A stretch of 38,429 nt of DNA from Desulfobulbaceae bacterium (GCA_015493715.1 WGCP01000432.1:1-38429); one strand, 5' to 3'. Shown: positions 9,695-18,690, counted from the stretch's first letter. Translations and numbers: made by a program. Notes: a model not told the origin generated them from the letters alone.

Positions 9695-11965
9695 TCAGGC
9701 ATGGGGAAAGCGGAAGGTCATGGTTTTATTTTTGCGTCCGATTCGGACTTCACCGCCCTTTTTCAGGCGGCCGAAAAGAATCTCCTCGGTGAGGACATCG
9801 CCGATCTCCCGCATGATCAGTCGTCGGAGGGGCCGGGCGCCGTAGGCAGGTTCGTAGCCATGGCGAGCAAGGTGTTTCCGGGCGGCAGGGGTCAGGGTGA
9901 TTGTTACCTTTTTCTCCGCAAGTTGTTCCTGCAGCTCCGCTATCATTTTCACCACAACCTTTTCTACAACCTCGGGCTCAAGAGTACCAAAGGTAATGGT
10001 TGCATCAAGCCGGTTCCTGAACTCGGGTGAGAAGAGGTTTTTTAATGCCTTTTGTTCCTTGCCGGAACTGTCGCCGAGAAAACCAATGGTCCGTTCGCTC
10101 ATCTCCCTGGCCCCGGCATTGGTGGTCATGATCAGAATAACGTTTCTGAAATCCGCCCTGCGACCGCTGTTGTCGGTCAAGGTTGAGTGATCCATGACCT
10201 GCAGGAGAATGGAGAAGACATCGGGATGCGCCTTCTCTATTTCATCCAGTAGTAGCACCGTGTATGGATGTTTGCGGATGGCATCGGTCAGCAGGCCGCC
10301 CTGTTCAAAACCGATGTAGCCTGGAGGGGCGCCGATCAGCCGGGCGACGGCATGCTTTTCCATGTATTCGCTCATGTCAAAACGTTCAAAGTTGATCTTC
10401 ATAGCAGCAGCCAGCTGTCTGGCAACTTCGGTTTTGCCGACACCGGTAGGCCCGGCAAAAAGAAAAGAACCGGTGGGCGATGTCGGGTGGCCCAGGCCGG
10501 CCCGCGAACGTTTGACGGCTCTGACCAGACTGTTTATGGCCTCGTCCTGTCCAAAGATATACGATTTCAGGGCCTTGTCCAGCCCATGCAGCTCCGCCAG
10601 ATCATTGCCGTTTTTGGTTGTTACCGGCACCCGGGCCATTTTCGAGACGATATGCTCGATGTCGCGCACACTGACCGTGCGGCCCTCCTTGCCCGCAAGC
10701 CGAAATGAAGCACCGACTTCGTCAAGGACGTCTATGGCCTTGTCCGGCAGAAAACGGTCGTTGAGATAGCGGGCGGACAGCTCGGCCGTGGCGTGAATCG
10801 CATTTGTGGAATATCGGACCTGATGGTGATCTTCATACCTGGATTGCAGGCCGCAGAGAATGGCATAGGTATCATCGATAGACGGTTCCTCTATATCAAT
10901 CTTCTGGAAACGCCGGGACAGTGCCCGATCCTTTTCGAGATGATTTTTATACTCCTCATAGGTCGTCGAGCCAATACAGCGGATGGTTCCGGCCTGCAAT
11001 GAGGGCTTCAACAGGTTGGAGGCATCCATGGAGCCGCCGCTGGTTGCTCCGGCTCCGACAATAGTGTGCATTTCGTCAATGAAGAGAATGGCATTGTCGT
11101 GTTTTTCTATGGCGCCGATTACATCCTTAAGACGCTTTTCAAAGTCACCCCGGTACTTGGTGCCGGCGACCAGGGTGCCCATGTCGAGCATGTAGATTTT
11201 GGTGCCGGAAAGAAGATCGGGTACGAGTTTGTCGGTATCCACCTCCTCTTCCTTGCGGGCGACTCCATCTTCATGGATCCGCAGGGCAAGACCTTCGGCC
11301 ATGGCCGTCTTACCGACCCCAGGTTCACCAACCAGGAGCGGGTTGTTTTTTTTGCGGCGGCAGAGTACCTGCATGATACGTTCAATCTCTCCGTCACGGC
11401 CGATAAGCGGATCGATGTTTCCCTCGGCGGCCCGGGCGGAAAAATCGACGGTAAACTCCTCCAGCGGGTTGTTGCCGGGTTTCTTTTTGGTTTGTTTGGG
11501 GCGGGGCTGTACGTGCCGCAGGGGTTCCCGCTGCAGGCTTTCAGGAATATGGTGGGAAATATACTCCATCACCTCAAGACGGCCCACCCCTTCCGAGCCG
11601 AGAAAGTAGACGGCATGGGATTCGGTTTCCGTAAAGAGAGAGACCAGCACATCGCCGGTATCCACCTGTTTTTTACCGCAGCTCTGTACATGATTGACCG
11701 CACGCTGCAGGACACGGTTAAAGGCAATGGTCTGGGCCGGTTCCGACTGCGTGTCTTTGAGAACAGGTAGGCTACCGGAAAAAAAACGTTCCAGCCTGAC
11801 TTTCAGGTTGTCGTTATTTCCGCCGCATTTATCAATAATGTGACGGGCAAGGTCATCGTGGAGCAGGCCGTACAGCATGTGCTCAACGGTGACGTACTCG
11901 TGTCTATGTGTTTTCGCTTCCTTTATCGCCTTGATAAGGGCCAGCTCAAGTTCTCTGCTCAGCAT
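9695..11965 (-). CDS. clpA: ATP-dependent Clp protease ATP-binding subunit ClpA
   Basis: AAA+ unfoldase that feeds substrates, including N-degron proteins handed over by ClpS, to the ClpP peptidase in the cytoplasm. From the ATG at 11965 it has 756 residues, the usual ClpA length. Domains in order: Clp-N (MLSRELELALIKAIKEA); AAA-1 with Walker A GEPGVGKTAMAEG near residue 212 and Walker B LFIDEMHTIVGAG; AAA-2 with Walker A GPTGVGKTEVARQ near 504 and Walker B LLLDEIEKAHPDV; and the ClpP-docking IGF loop (ERTIGFLGD, about 624). The track ORF starts 16 codons earlier, inside clpS, but MLSRELE is the family start. No good ribosome binding site is seen, consistent with coupling to clpS 23 bp upstream. 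Confidence 0.97.
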   Translation of the reverse strand: MLSRELELALIKAIKEAKTHRHEYVTVEHMLYGLLHDDLARHIIDKCGGNNDNLKVRLERFFSGSLPVLKDTQSEPAQTIAFNRVLQRAVNHVQSCGKKQVDTGDVLVSLFTETESHAVYFLGSEGVGRLEVMEYISHHIPESLQREPLRHVQPRPKQTKKKPGNNPLEEFTVDFSARAAEGNIDPLIGRDGEIERIMQVLCRRKKNNPLLVGEPGVGKTAMAEGLALRIHEDGVARKEEEVDTDKLVPDLLSGTKIYMLDMGTLVAGTKYRGDFEKRLKDVIGAIEKHDNAILFIDEMHTIVGAGATSGGSMDASNLLKPSLQAGTIRCIGSTTYEEYKNHLEKDRALSRRFQKIDIEEPSIDDTYAILCGLQSRYEDHHQVRYSTNAIHATAELSARYLNDRFLPDKAIDVLDEVGASFRLAGKEGRTVSVRDIEHIVSKMARVPVTTKNGNDLAELHGLDKALKSYIFGQDEAINSLVRAVKRSRAGLGHPTSPTGSFLFAGPTGVGKTEVARQLAAAMKINFERFDMSEYMEKHAVARLIGAPPGYIGFEQGGLLTDAIRKHPYTVLLLDEIEKAHPDVFSILLQVMDHSTLTDNSGRRADFRNVILIMTTNAGAREMSERTIGFLGDSSGKEQKALKNLFSPEFRNRLDATITFGTLEPEVVEKVVVKMIAELQEQLAEKKVTITLTPAARKHLARHGYEPAYGARPLRRLIMREIGDVLTEEILFGRLKKGGEVRIGRKNKTMTFRFPHA

Positions 11966-11988
11966 AATCGTGTAAATGTCGTAGTGGT

Positions 11989-12306
11989 TCAGCTCACCTT
12001 TTCCAGGGAGCATTTCAGGGGAAACTGATTCTTGCGGGCAAGACGATGCACGGCCGCGACCTTTGTTTCTCCGATTTCGCGGGTATACACACCGGCAATT
12101 CCCATCCCCTGGTGGTGCACATTAAGCATTATTCGGGTTGCATCTTCGGTGTTTTTATGAAAGATCATCTCTAAAATCATGATGACAAAATCCATGGTTG
12201 TGTAGTCATCATTGTGCAGGAGCACCTTGTAGAGATGCGGTTCCTGCAGGTCTTCCCGTTCACGTGTCAGGATATCTTCCTGGCGGGTTGTCTTATTTTT
12301 TGCCAT
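11989..12306 (-). CDS. clpS: ClpS adaptor for N-degron delivery to ClpA
   Basis: Small cytoplasmic adaptor that binds N-terminal degron residues and docks on the ClpA N-domain. The start MAKNKTTRQED at 12306 gives 105 residues. The core shows LYKVLLHNDDYTTMDFVIMI, matching the NDD/T-x-x-F-V ligand pocket, then MLNVHHQGMGIAGVYTREIGETK. The 14 extra residues of the longer track ORF run toward and partly into the repeat element upstream, so they are unlikely to be native. clpS and clpA form the usual two-gene operon. Confidence 0.95.
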   Translation of the reverse strand: MAKNKTTRQEDILTREREDLQEPHLYKVLLHNDDYTTMDFVIMILEMIFHKNTEDATRIMLNVHHQGMGIAGVYTREIGETKVAAVHRLARKNQFPLKCSLEKVS

Positions 12307-12330
12307 TACTGCCGGAGTTGTTGAAAAAAG

Positions 12331-12484
12331 GTAACTGTTCAGGAGCACCCCATCTCTGCACGGTCAGGTCTGATTCATAGAGGAATCACTATAGTTCACA
12401 GGCCTGCCTGCACAGATATGGAGCACTCCTGAACAGTTACAGGCTGTGGCCGGGGAAGTTCCCTGCACCTACCTGAATAGTTAC
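12331..12484. repeat. Nested inverted-repeat element, family R2
   Basis: GTAACTGTTCAGGAG at the left end is matched inversely by CTCCTGAACAGTTAC (ending 12440) and again, less exactly, by ACCTGAATAGTTAC (ending 12484). The similarity of the first pair extends over about 30 bases per arm. The element therefore holds one left arm and two alternative right arms. It sits immediately upstream of clpS and downstream of holA. It has no coding content and may be a small mobile repeat or an RNA-level control element. Confidence 0.8.
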
Positions 12485-12638
12485 GAAAAAAGAATAACTA
12501 TTATTTTGCCGGAAGCGGGAAAGATGCTCCCATTTCCTGATATCTACTATTGTAATGCTCTCTCCTGATTTTGCAAGGCCGTTACGTCGGGTAGTTGGTC
12601 TATCATTTTAGTGGAGAAGCCGACAGACCTTCCAGTAT

Positions 12639-14012
12639 TTATGCATCATGGTCATGGGAGATAAGCATGGCGAGCAGAAGATGATGGAGGATAGTCAGTG
12701 GATCAAGCGGTGATCCCTTGAGTCGCCGTTCAGCCCGCAGGATTAGCGGCAGCCAGTTCTGAAGCCTGGAGGCGGAGAACCTGGACGCGGTTGTAAACTG
12801 CATATACAAGGCATAGGGATGCCCGCTCAGTTCCTGTTTCCAACGGGACTCTTTTTTAAGGGTGGGCAAACATTGACGTTGGAAATTATTGGCGGGCATG
12901 CCTGGTGTATAGCCATATTGTGGTTGTTGCTGCAGAACTTTGAAAAGCAGCAGCTTGCGAGCGTAATTACGCAGGGTAGCGATGATGGCCAGCGGATGCA
13001 TCTGATCGTCCAGCAGGTGGCCGGCAATGGTAAGCGCCCTCGCAGGTTGCTGATCGCCGATGGCGCCGGTCAGCTCAAAAAGCGCCTCCTGCCGGGTCCT
13101 ACCGACCAGGGCGTTGAGATCATCCAGCTCAATCCGGTTGCGCTCACCCAGGGACAGGCAGAGCTTTTCCGTTTCCATGACCACCGCCACCGGATAAAAA
13201 CCGATTCGGTCAAGCAACTGATCCATGACCCCCGGGGCCATGGTCGTGCCCATTTCCCTGATCGTGGTTGTAATCAGTTCCACAAGCACACCCCTTTGCA
13301 CCTTTTGCGCCTTGCTTCCGGCCCCCTTATCCACGCTGAGATCAACGATTACCTGATTTTTTTTAAGATATTTGTAAAATGTCTTGCGTTTATCGACTTC
13401 CTCGGCCAGTAGAATAAGGGTATTATTTTTGGCGATGCCTGATTCCAGGGCCTTCCGGAGAAGAGCGGCCGGATCTTTTCCGGAAGCTGCGGAAGCGCCG
13501 GGTTCATCTTTCGTCTTCACCGCTAACAGGTTGGTTATCCAGGAAAGATCGCCACCCGGATGGGGGAAATCAAAGCGTTTCTTCCATTCCGCAGGTGTTA
13601 GCTTTGCCGGGTTGTCATCGGGACCTGCCGGATCCAGGCCGCAGGAGGTCATCATGGCCCGCAGGTGTCGGGCAGCTGCCTCCGATTTGCCTTCGCTTCG
13701 GGCTGCAACAGCACGCGTCCACAGGGCCTTGGCCACTTTTTTTGAGTGGAACAGACGGGTGTCGCTGATGCGGTATATCTGGCGGCCCGGCAACAGGCTG
13801 AAACTCTGCAGTCTGGATACCGTCGTTGCCGGCTCCTCATGATCGCCGTCCAGGGCATGGACCGTGCCGCCGGCGGCAAGCAGGGCCTCCTCCAGCCGCG
13901 CAGATGCCTGCCGACACAGAAAGCGGTCACCGACAAAGAGATAAGCACAGCCCGGTTCCCGTGCGGCCATGGAGAGCAGGTCCGAGAGTTTTTCGCGAGT
14001 AAAGGTGGCCAT
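12639..14012 (-). CDS. holA: DNA polymerase III delta subunit, long form
   Basis: Clamp-loader delta subunit that opens the beta sliding clamp. The N-terminal clamp-loader region shows GCAYLFVGDRFLCRQASARLEEAL and LQSFSLLPGRQIYRISD; the middle shows IREMGTTMAPGVMDQLLDRIGFYP with ETEKLCLSLGERNRIELDD; the C-terminal collar shows LFELTGAIGDQQPARAL and HPLAIIATLRNYARKLL. At 457 residues it is about 110 longer than typical delta subunits. The extra length is mostly an insertion around residues 95-190 (KSEAAARHLRAMM... through the DLSWITNLL region). The start lies 4 bases after the stop of the 842-residue gene, so the two are co-transcribed. Confidence 0.88.
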   Translation of the reverse strand: MATFTREKLSDLLSMAAREPGCAYLFVGDRFLCRQASARLEEALLAAGGTVHALDGDHEEPATTVSRLQSFSLLPGRQIYRISDTRLFHSKKVAKALWTRAVAARSEGKSEAAARHLRAMMTSCGLDPAGPDDNPAKLTPAEWKKRFDFPHPGGDLSWITNLLAVKTKDEPGASAASGKDPAALLRKALESGIAKNNTLILLAEEVDKRKTFYKYLKKNQVIVDLSVDKGAGSKAQKVQRGVLVELITTTIREMGTTMAPGVMDQLLDRIGFYPVAVVMETEKLCLSLGERNRIELDDLNALVGRTRQEALFELTGAIGDQQPARALTIAGHLLDDQMHPLAIIATLRNYARKLLLFKVLQQQPQYGYTPGMPANNFQRQCLPTLKKESRWKQELSGHPYALYMQFTTASRFSASRLQNWLPLILRAERRLKGSPLDPLTILHHLLLAMLISHDHDA

Positions 14013-14016
14013 GTCG

Positions 14017-16545
14017 TCAGTTCTCTTCCGGACAGAAGGTATTCTGGATCATACAGTCGAAATCCTGTTCCCGTTCATCGGTTTTCTTTTTCTCATCGAT
14101 AATTTTATGCAGAATTGCGGTCAGGGAACCGGGTTGCAAGTAGTCCTGTCCCCGGCCTCCTTTGAAGATAAAAGAGAGCTTGTCGGCAACGCCTTTCCAG
14201 GAGATCGTCGCGGGATTTTTAGCAATAACTTCCAGGATGTTTTTATTATAGGGATCGTTGATAATTGCCATGCCGGTGCCGATGGTGGCCAGGATATCAA
14301 CGTGGCCGCGAAAGAGACGGGTCATGCGGGTGTAGGCCTTGACGCCGCCGCAGGAGCCAAGGCTTAAAAAGCGCTCCTTGCCATCGATATCCGCATCGGT
14401 CAGTTGCTGTTCCCGCAGCAGCTTGACCAGGGGATCGGTAAGTTGCTCAGAGCGCCAGTAGCTGTGGCCACGCTGGGCGATCATTTCGTCACCGCCTTTA
14501 AAGAAGCGTTCCAGGAGGCGTTGCTGGTCCTTTTCGTCGACATAGACATGCAGCCCGTGTCGAATGGTGATACCTGCCACTTTCTTCTCGAGGGCGACGG
14601 CAAAATGCATGGTGTGCATGGCTTGAAACAGTCGGGGTAAACCGGAGGAGGGATTTTTACGGGCATTGCCTATAATTTGTCTGTATTGCCGTCGCTGCTG
14701 CTGACTGATCGGGTCCAGGGTGTACTGATCACAAAGGCTGAGCCGGTAGCCGCTTCGCAGCAGAATATGAGCGTTTGAAAGAAAGGATTTGCGTCCGTCG
14801 TCATCGGGATGGAAGATGGATATGGAGCCAAGGCGTCCGTCTTCTTTCCACTCCTTAAAGGGGGTCTGTTGATATTTTGCCAGGTCGATTGCCCCTTTTC
14901 TGATGATAAGCCGGGTGATAAGTACCCGGTCCCGACTGCTGAGGAGTTCGGGATATTCCTGCATGTAGTATTGGAGGATGACGCTGATAAGGCGGGAGAA
15001 GGTTGACCTGTCCTTGTCGGCATCCCGGCACATCTTATCGATGAGATAGGTGCGGGCATCGGGCTGGAGAATTTTGAGGAGATGGACAAAGGTGGCTGAA
15101 AACAACAGGATGGAATCCTCATTTTTAAAGGCCGAGGCGGCAACCAGATTAAGGATTTTTTTCTGTCGCAGATCATCTTCCGGGAAAAATGTGGTCAGCT
15201 TCCCCTTCTGGGCCAGACTGACGATAAAGCTGGAGACCAGCATGTTGCCTGGATCAATGGCCTGAAGAAAGGCCGATAGGTCTCCGTGGTGGTTTTCAAT
15301 CATCCGTTTTTTCAGGATGGGTACCAGGATGTCACGAAAGGAGGAGTCGTACAGTTCACTGCCCTGGGAGAGCAGGGCATAGATGTTGGCCGAGCTCAGG
15401 TCGCGGGCCGTCTGTACCCGGTCGGCTGCGGTCGCCCGGCGAAGGATACTGATCATGGCCGTCGTGTTCCCTCGGGCCATGGCCGGGTAAAACCGTTTGC
15501 CGTAGGTAAACTGCACCTGTCGGGAGAGCTTTTGAAAACGGGCGTAAAGTTGCTTTTTCGACCATGTTTTTAGCTTCGCCTCCGGGATTTCAAAGCCGAA
15601 CCGATCGGTAATTGCATGCAGGTTGTTGATCTTCCAGATCAGCTCTTCACCGCCGTCGTAAAAGGCCTGCAGCAATGCTTTTTTGTGTTCGTCGTCCTGA
15701 CGGTAATACTGGGCCTCCTGCACCATGGGCGGCAGGGCAAAATAGCGGATAATCCACAGCCAGCCGTCAATGCGGCTCATATCCTTTTGCCGAAAGAGGT
15801 TGTGCGCGTTCCAGGCGTCTTCCTGTCGCAGTTGTTTGAGCAGGGGCAGGCTATCAAACATGGTTTCCGTATTCATGTCATGGATGCGGGCGAAACTATC
15901 GGCCGCCCTGGCCTGATGATCGACCAGCTGGGCCACTTCGATAAGGCCGTCCAGCGCCTTGATGGCGTCCATGTCCTGGATGGTCATCAGGCCCTGGACA
16001 GCCCGTTTGTTGATGCTTTTTAAGCCGTTGAGCAGGGGGATAGTCTGCAGGGCGTTGCGGGGGGAGATGTCCGGTAGGGCAAGGTAGGAGCGAAATGCAC
16101 GCCCCGCTTCGTAGCTGAGCTGCTTTATTTGCGGCAATGCCTGCAGAGCAAGGGAAAGATCAACCCCCGGCAGGTCGCTCCACTGTTCAAAGGCAAGGAC
16201 CTGTTCATAGGACAGCCGGGTTGCAAGCAGGAGTTCCCAGGCCTGGTTGCCGGTGGTAAAGTTGATCCCCGGCAGCAGGCAGAGTTTGCGGAAAATGCGC
16301 TGACTGTTGTATTCCAGACCCCGGATTATGTCCCGGCCGTACTCAAGTTGTTTGCGTGTCAGACAGGGAATAGTCCGGTAGACCCGAAAAGTTTTGCGGG
16401 CACTGGCGTCGGCCAGCTCATGGCTGCCGGCTGCCCCGGCCGTCGGGACGAACAGCGGTAGGAGCAGGAGGGCGAGAAAAAGGACAAAATATTTGCGGCT
16501 TTGTCCTGCTCGGTTTATGGTTGCGTTTTTTTCAAAGCCAATCAT
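14017..16545 (-). CDS. Exported protein with seven ~32-residue helical repeats, unknown function
   Basis: No family was recognised. The 842-residue protein starts with a charged stretch and a hydrophobic segment (YFVLFLALLLLPLFVPTAGA), which reads as a signal peptide, so it is probably periplasmic. Residues about 57-285 divide into seven tandem degenerate units of 32 residues (one of 34), each with the pattern (L/I)-x-(D/G)-(I/M/V), then AL..LP.L..L, then A...F; examples begin LPGVDLSLALQ, LPDISPRNALQ, IQDMDAIKALD and IHDMNTETMFD. They look like alpha-solenoid repeats. The remaining ~550 residues are mixed and include a region (LRSGYRLSLCDQYTLDP, GSCGGVKAYTRM) with no known match. It is transcribed with holA, but a DNA-replication role is not implied because the protein seems exported. 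It might be a conserved envelope protein. Confidence 0.75.
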   Translation of the reverse strand: MIGFEKNATINRAGQSRKYFVLFLALLLLPLFVPTAGAAGSHELADASARKTFRVYRTIPCLTRKQLEYGRDIIRGLEYNSQRIFRKLCLLPGINFTTGNQAWELLLATRLSYEQVLAFEQWSDLPGVDLSLALQALPQIKQLSYEAGRAFRSYLALPDISPRNALQTIPLLNGLKSINKRAVQGLMTIQDMDAIKALDGLIEVAQLVDHQARAADSFARIHDMNTETMFDSLPLLKQLRQEDAWNAHNLFRQKDMSRIDGWLWIIRYFALPPMVQEAQYYRQDDEHKKALLQAFYDGGEELIWKINNLHAITDRFGFEIPEAKLKTWSKKQLYARFQKLSRQVQFTYGKRFYPAMARGNTTAMISILRRATAADRVQTARDLSSANIYALLSQGSELYDSSFRDILVPILKKRMIENHHGDLSAFLQAIDPGNMLVSSFIVSLAQKGKLTTFFPEDDLRQKKILNLVAASAFKNEDSILLFSATFVHLLKILQPDARTYLIDKMCRDADKDRSTFSRLISVILQYYMQEYPELLSSRDRVLITRLIIRKGAIDLAKYQQTPFKEWKEDGRLGSISIFHPDDDGRKSFLSNAHILLRSGYRLSLCDQYTLDPISQQQRRQYRQIIGNARKNPSSGLPRLFQAMHTMHFAVALEKKVAGITIRHGLHVYVDEKDQQRLLERFFKGGDEMIAQRGHSYWRSEQLTDPLVKLLREQQLTDADIDGKERFLSLGSCGGVKAYTRMTRLFRGHVDILATIGTGMAIINDPYNKNILEVIAKNPATISWKGVADKLSFIFKGGRGQDYLQPGSLTAILHKIIDEKKKTDEREQDFDCMIQNTFCPEEN

Positions 16546-16561
16546 TATCCATCCATCAAAA

Positions 16562-16730
16562 GCATGATGGCGTCGTAAAAACTTCGATCTACTGCGTCGT
16601 GTGTCCCGGGGCGACTCACAACATACTACCTGTATAATTGAGACCCGCCCCGGAACACCACTCCTTGTATATCTGTGTTTTTACTTAGCCATCTTTAAGG
16701 TAATTTGGACTTTTTACGAGTTCATCAAGC
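16562..16730. repeat. Long inverted-repeat element, family R3
   Basis: GCATGATGGCGTCGTAAAAA at the left matches, inversely, TTTTTACGAGTTCATCAAGC at the right, and inside it GTGTCCCGGGGCG pairs with CGCCCCGGAACAC with one mismatch. It lies between the divergent 842-residue gene and the EamA transporter, so it may overlap their promoters. It has no coding content. Confidence 0.78.
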
Positions 16731-16793
16731 ATAATATTTAAAAAAAATGCATTTACAAAAGTCCATATGCAGTCCGGGACCGTGTGAGGCGAA

Positions 16794-17699
16794 GTGACTG
16801 CGGTCTATCGTTTACGTCGGTGGTATTCATTGTCGGCGATGCTTACGGCCATGTTTCTCTGGGGCAGTTCCTTTGTGGCAATGAAATATGCCATCGGTAA
16901 CCTGGATCCCATGCTGGTGGTCTGTGCCAGGATGGTTATCGCTTCGATATGTTTTTTACCGTTTCTTCGGTCTTTCTCCCGTCTGCGTCTTGGCCGCAGG
17001 CAGGTGCTGTTGCTTGCCGGGATGGGACTTTGCGAGCCGTGCCTCTACTTCCTTTTTGAGGCGGCGGCCCTGAATTTGACCAGCGCCTCCCAAGCGTCTC
17101 TGATCACCACCATGCTGCCGCTGCTTGTGGCCGTGGCTGCGGCCCTGTTCCTTGGGGAAACAATTACCCGGCGGATCATCATCGGCCTCTTTGTTGCCGC
17201 CACTGGCGCGGTATGGCTCAGTCTGGCGGCCTCGGTTTCCGAGCATGCGCCACACCCCGTCCTTGGTAATTTCCTGGAGTTTCTGGCCATGGTCACCGCC
17301 ACAGGATACATTATTTTGCTGAAAAAATTAAGCGCAGACCTGCCGCCGCTTTTTTTGACCGCCGCGCAATCCGTTATCGGGGCGGTATTTTTTCTGTTGA
17401 TTCTGCTGATTACGGATATTCATATCCCGGAAACAATCCCAATGCCCGCTCTTTTTTCAGTTCTCTACCTCGGTACTTTTGTCAGCGTCGGCGCCTATGG
17501 CCTCTATAATTTCAGCGTCAGCCGGGTGCCGGCCAATCAGGCGGCGGCCTTTATTAACCTGATCCCGCTCTGGGCGGTTGTGCTTGGCGTATTGCTTCTC
17601 GGCGAACAATTTACCGGCTGGCAGTTTGTGGCCGGACTGCTTATATTTGTTGGTGTGATGATGACCCAGCACCGGGAACCCGGTCGAGAGAAAAGTTGA
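16794..17699 (+). CDS. EamA/DMT-family inner-membrane transporter
   Basis: Ten-helix drug/metabolite transporter of the EamA family, 301 residues, with two internally related halves. The first half opens with AMLTAMFLWGSSFVAMKYAI and contains LFLGETITRRIIIG; the second contains NLIPLWAVVLGVLLLGEQFTGWQ. These are the usual repeated EamA signatures. The start is a GTG preceded by GAGG; a later start at the ATG of MLTAMF is possible. The cargo cannot be inferred; relatives export amino acids or metabolites. It is the first gene of a tight four-gene run, ending one base before the next start. Confidence 0.9.
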   Translation: MTAVYRLRRWYSLSAMLTAMFLWGSSFVAMKYAIGNLDPMLVVCARMVIASICFLPFLRSFSRLRLGRRQVLLLAGMGLCEPCLYFLFEAAALNLTSASQASLITTMLPLLVAVAAALFLGETITRRIIIGLFVAATGAVWLSLAASVSEHAPHPVLGNFLEFLAMVTATGYIILLKKLSADLPPLFLTAAQSVIGAVFFLLILLITDIHIPETIPMPALFSVLYLGTFVSVGAYGLYNFSVSRVPANQAAAFINLIPLWAVVLGVLLLGEQFTGWQFVAGLLIFVGVMMTQHREPGREKS

Positions 17700-17700
17700 T

Positions 17701-17901
17701 ATGGGACGATTGTTTATATACGCTGGCATCGGTTTGATTATACTCGGGCTGTTATGGCCCTGGTTGCGGCATATTCCCCTGGGCAGGCTGCCGGGGGACC
17801 TGGTGATCAACAAGGAACATTTTCATCTCTACTTTCCGTTGACCAGCTCTGTCCTCGTCAGCCTGCTGCTGTCTCTGCTTTTTTACCTGTTCAGGAAGTA
17901 A
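17701..17901 (+). CDS. DUF2905 small membrane protein
   Basis: Membrane protein of 66 residues with two hydrophobic helices (LFIYAGIGLIILGLLW and SSVLVSLLLSLLFYLF) around a conserved loop GRLPGDLVINKEHFHLYFP, which is the DUF2905 signature. Its function is unknown. It starts one base after the transporter stop and is probably translationally coupled to it. Confidence 0.88.
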   Translation: MGRLFIYAGIGLIILGLLWPWLRHIPLGRLPGDLVINKEHFHLYFPLTSSVLVSLLLSLLFYLFRK

Positions 17902-17907
17902 CAGCCC

Positions 17908-18690
17908 ATGCCTGCAGCAGGAGAGACGGCCGGTGGGTGTGCCGGCTATTGCCCACGATGCGGGCGCAACCATTTTCTCGACGGCGTGGCGGCCCGGCCG
18001 GCGGCCCTTGCCCTGATGCAGTTTTTTGATGACAACGATCATGTTCATCTGGCGCGGCCCGAAAATGCACCTGATGACAGGACAAAGACAGCGCCGCTTT
18101 TCGGGCCGGAGCGGGGCAAGATGTTTGGCGTTCTGCTCTGCCGGGATGTTCAGGGAAAAACGAAAATTCTCTATGGATTTTCCGGTATGTTCAACGGCCA
18201 CTGGCGGATGCCGGGCTGGGTGGGGCCGCTTTTTGACGTGGATACTTTTCATGATCTCGTTGTTTCTGTTGAGCGATCAATCAAACAGCTTGGCCGCAGG
18301 ATGAAGCAGGAAAAACAAAATGGAACGGCCTGGGGTCGCCTGCGGACCAGGCGTCGTGATCTCTCCCGGCAACTGATGCAGCGAATTTTTGCCCTCTACC
18401 GGGTGCCGGATTTCCGGGGCGGACGCCATACCCTTTTTCAGGCCTTCGTCGGGGAAAGCGGAATGCCCACGGGGACCGGCGATTGTTGTGCGCCCAAGCT
18501 GCTTGCCCATGCCGCCCGCCATCGTCTTGTGCCCGTCAGCCTGGCCGAGTTCTATTACGGCCGCGAAAATGCATCGGCAACACGGGTGCATAAACATTTT
18601 TATCCGGCCTGCGAAGAGAAATGCGCCCCTATTCTCGGTACCATGCTTTGTGGCATTGGGGAAATGGATGCACAGGACACCACAATATGA
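17908..18690 (+). CDS. Stand-alone N-terminal accessory domain of long-form RluA pseudouridine synthases
   Basis: Protein of 260 residues that matches the N-terminal half of the long RluA-family pseudouridine synthases of gammaproteobacteria, here encoded as a separate gene. Landmarks are a cysteine pair CPRCGRNHF near the start, KMFGVLLCRDVQGKTKILYG with FSGMFNGHW, a basic helical middle (residues about 125-155), and the characteristic tail GTGDCCAPKLLAHAARH, LAEFYYG and FYPACEEKCAPILGTML. The cysteines suggest metal binding; no enzymatic role is known for this part. It has AGGAAG upstream. Its TGA overlaps the ATG of the catalytic gene, exactly where fused proteins continue, so the two are translated together and probably form one functional enzyme. 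Confidence 0.8.
   Translation: MPAAGETAGGCAGYCPRCGRNHFLDGVAARPAALALMQFFDDNDHVHLARPENAPDDRTKTAPLFGPERGKMFGVLLCRDVQGKTKILYGFSGMFNGHWRMPGWVGPLFDVDTFHDLVVSVERSIKQLGRRMKQEKQNGTAWGRLRTRRRDLSRQLMQRIFALYRVPDFRGGRHTLFQAFVGESGMPTGTGDCCAPKLLAHAARHRLVPVSLAEFYYGRENASATRVHKHFYPACEEKCAPILGTMLCGIGEMDAQDTTI

Noticed and set aside
11066-11770. 234-residue plus-strand ORF opposite clpA.
   Set aside because: clpA is certain on the other strand; this frame has no domain or ribosome binding site.
11966-12013. Sixteen-codon N-terminal extension of ClpA in the ORF track.
   Set aside because: It lies in the clpS coding region and MLSRELE is the conserved ClpA start.
18621-18690. Frameshift between the two RluA-related frames.
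   Set aside because: The junction has a clean ATGA overlap and both frames keep the expected conserved residues up to it, which fits a real gene split better than an error.
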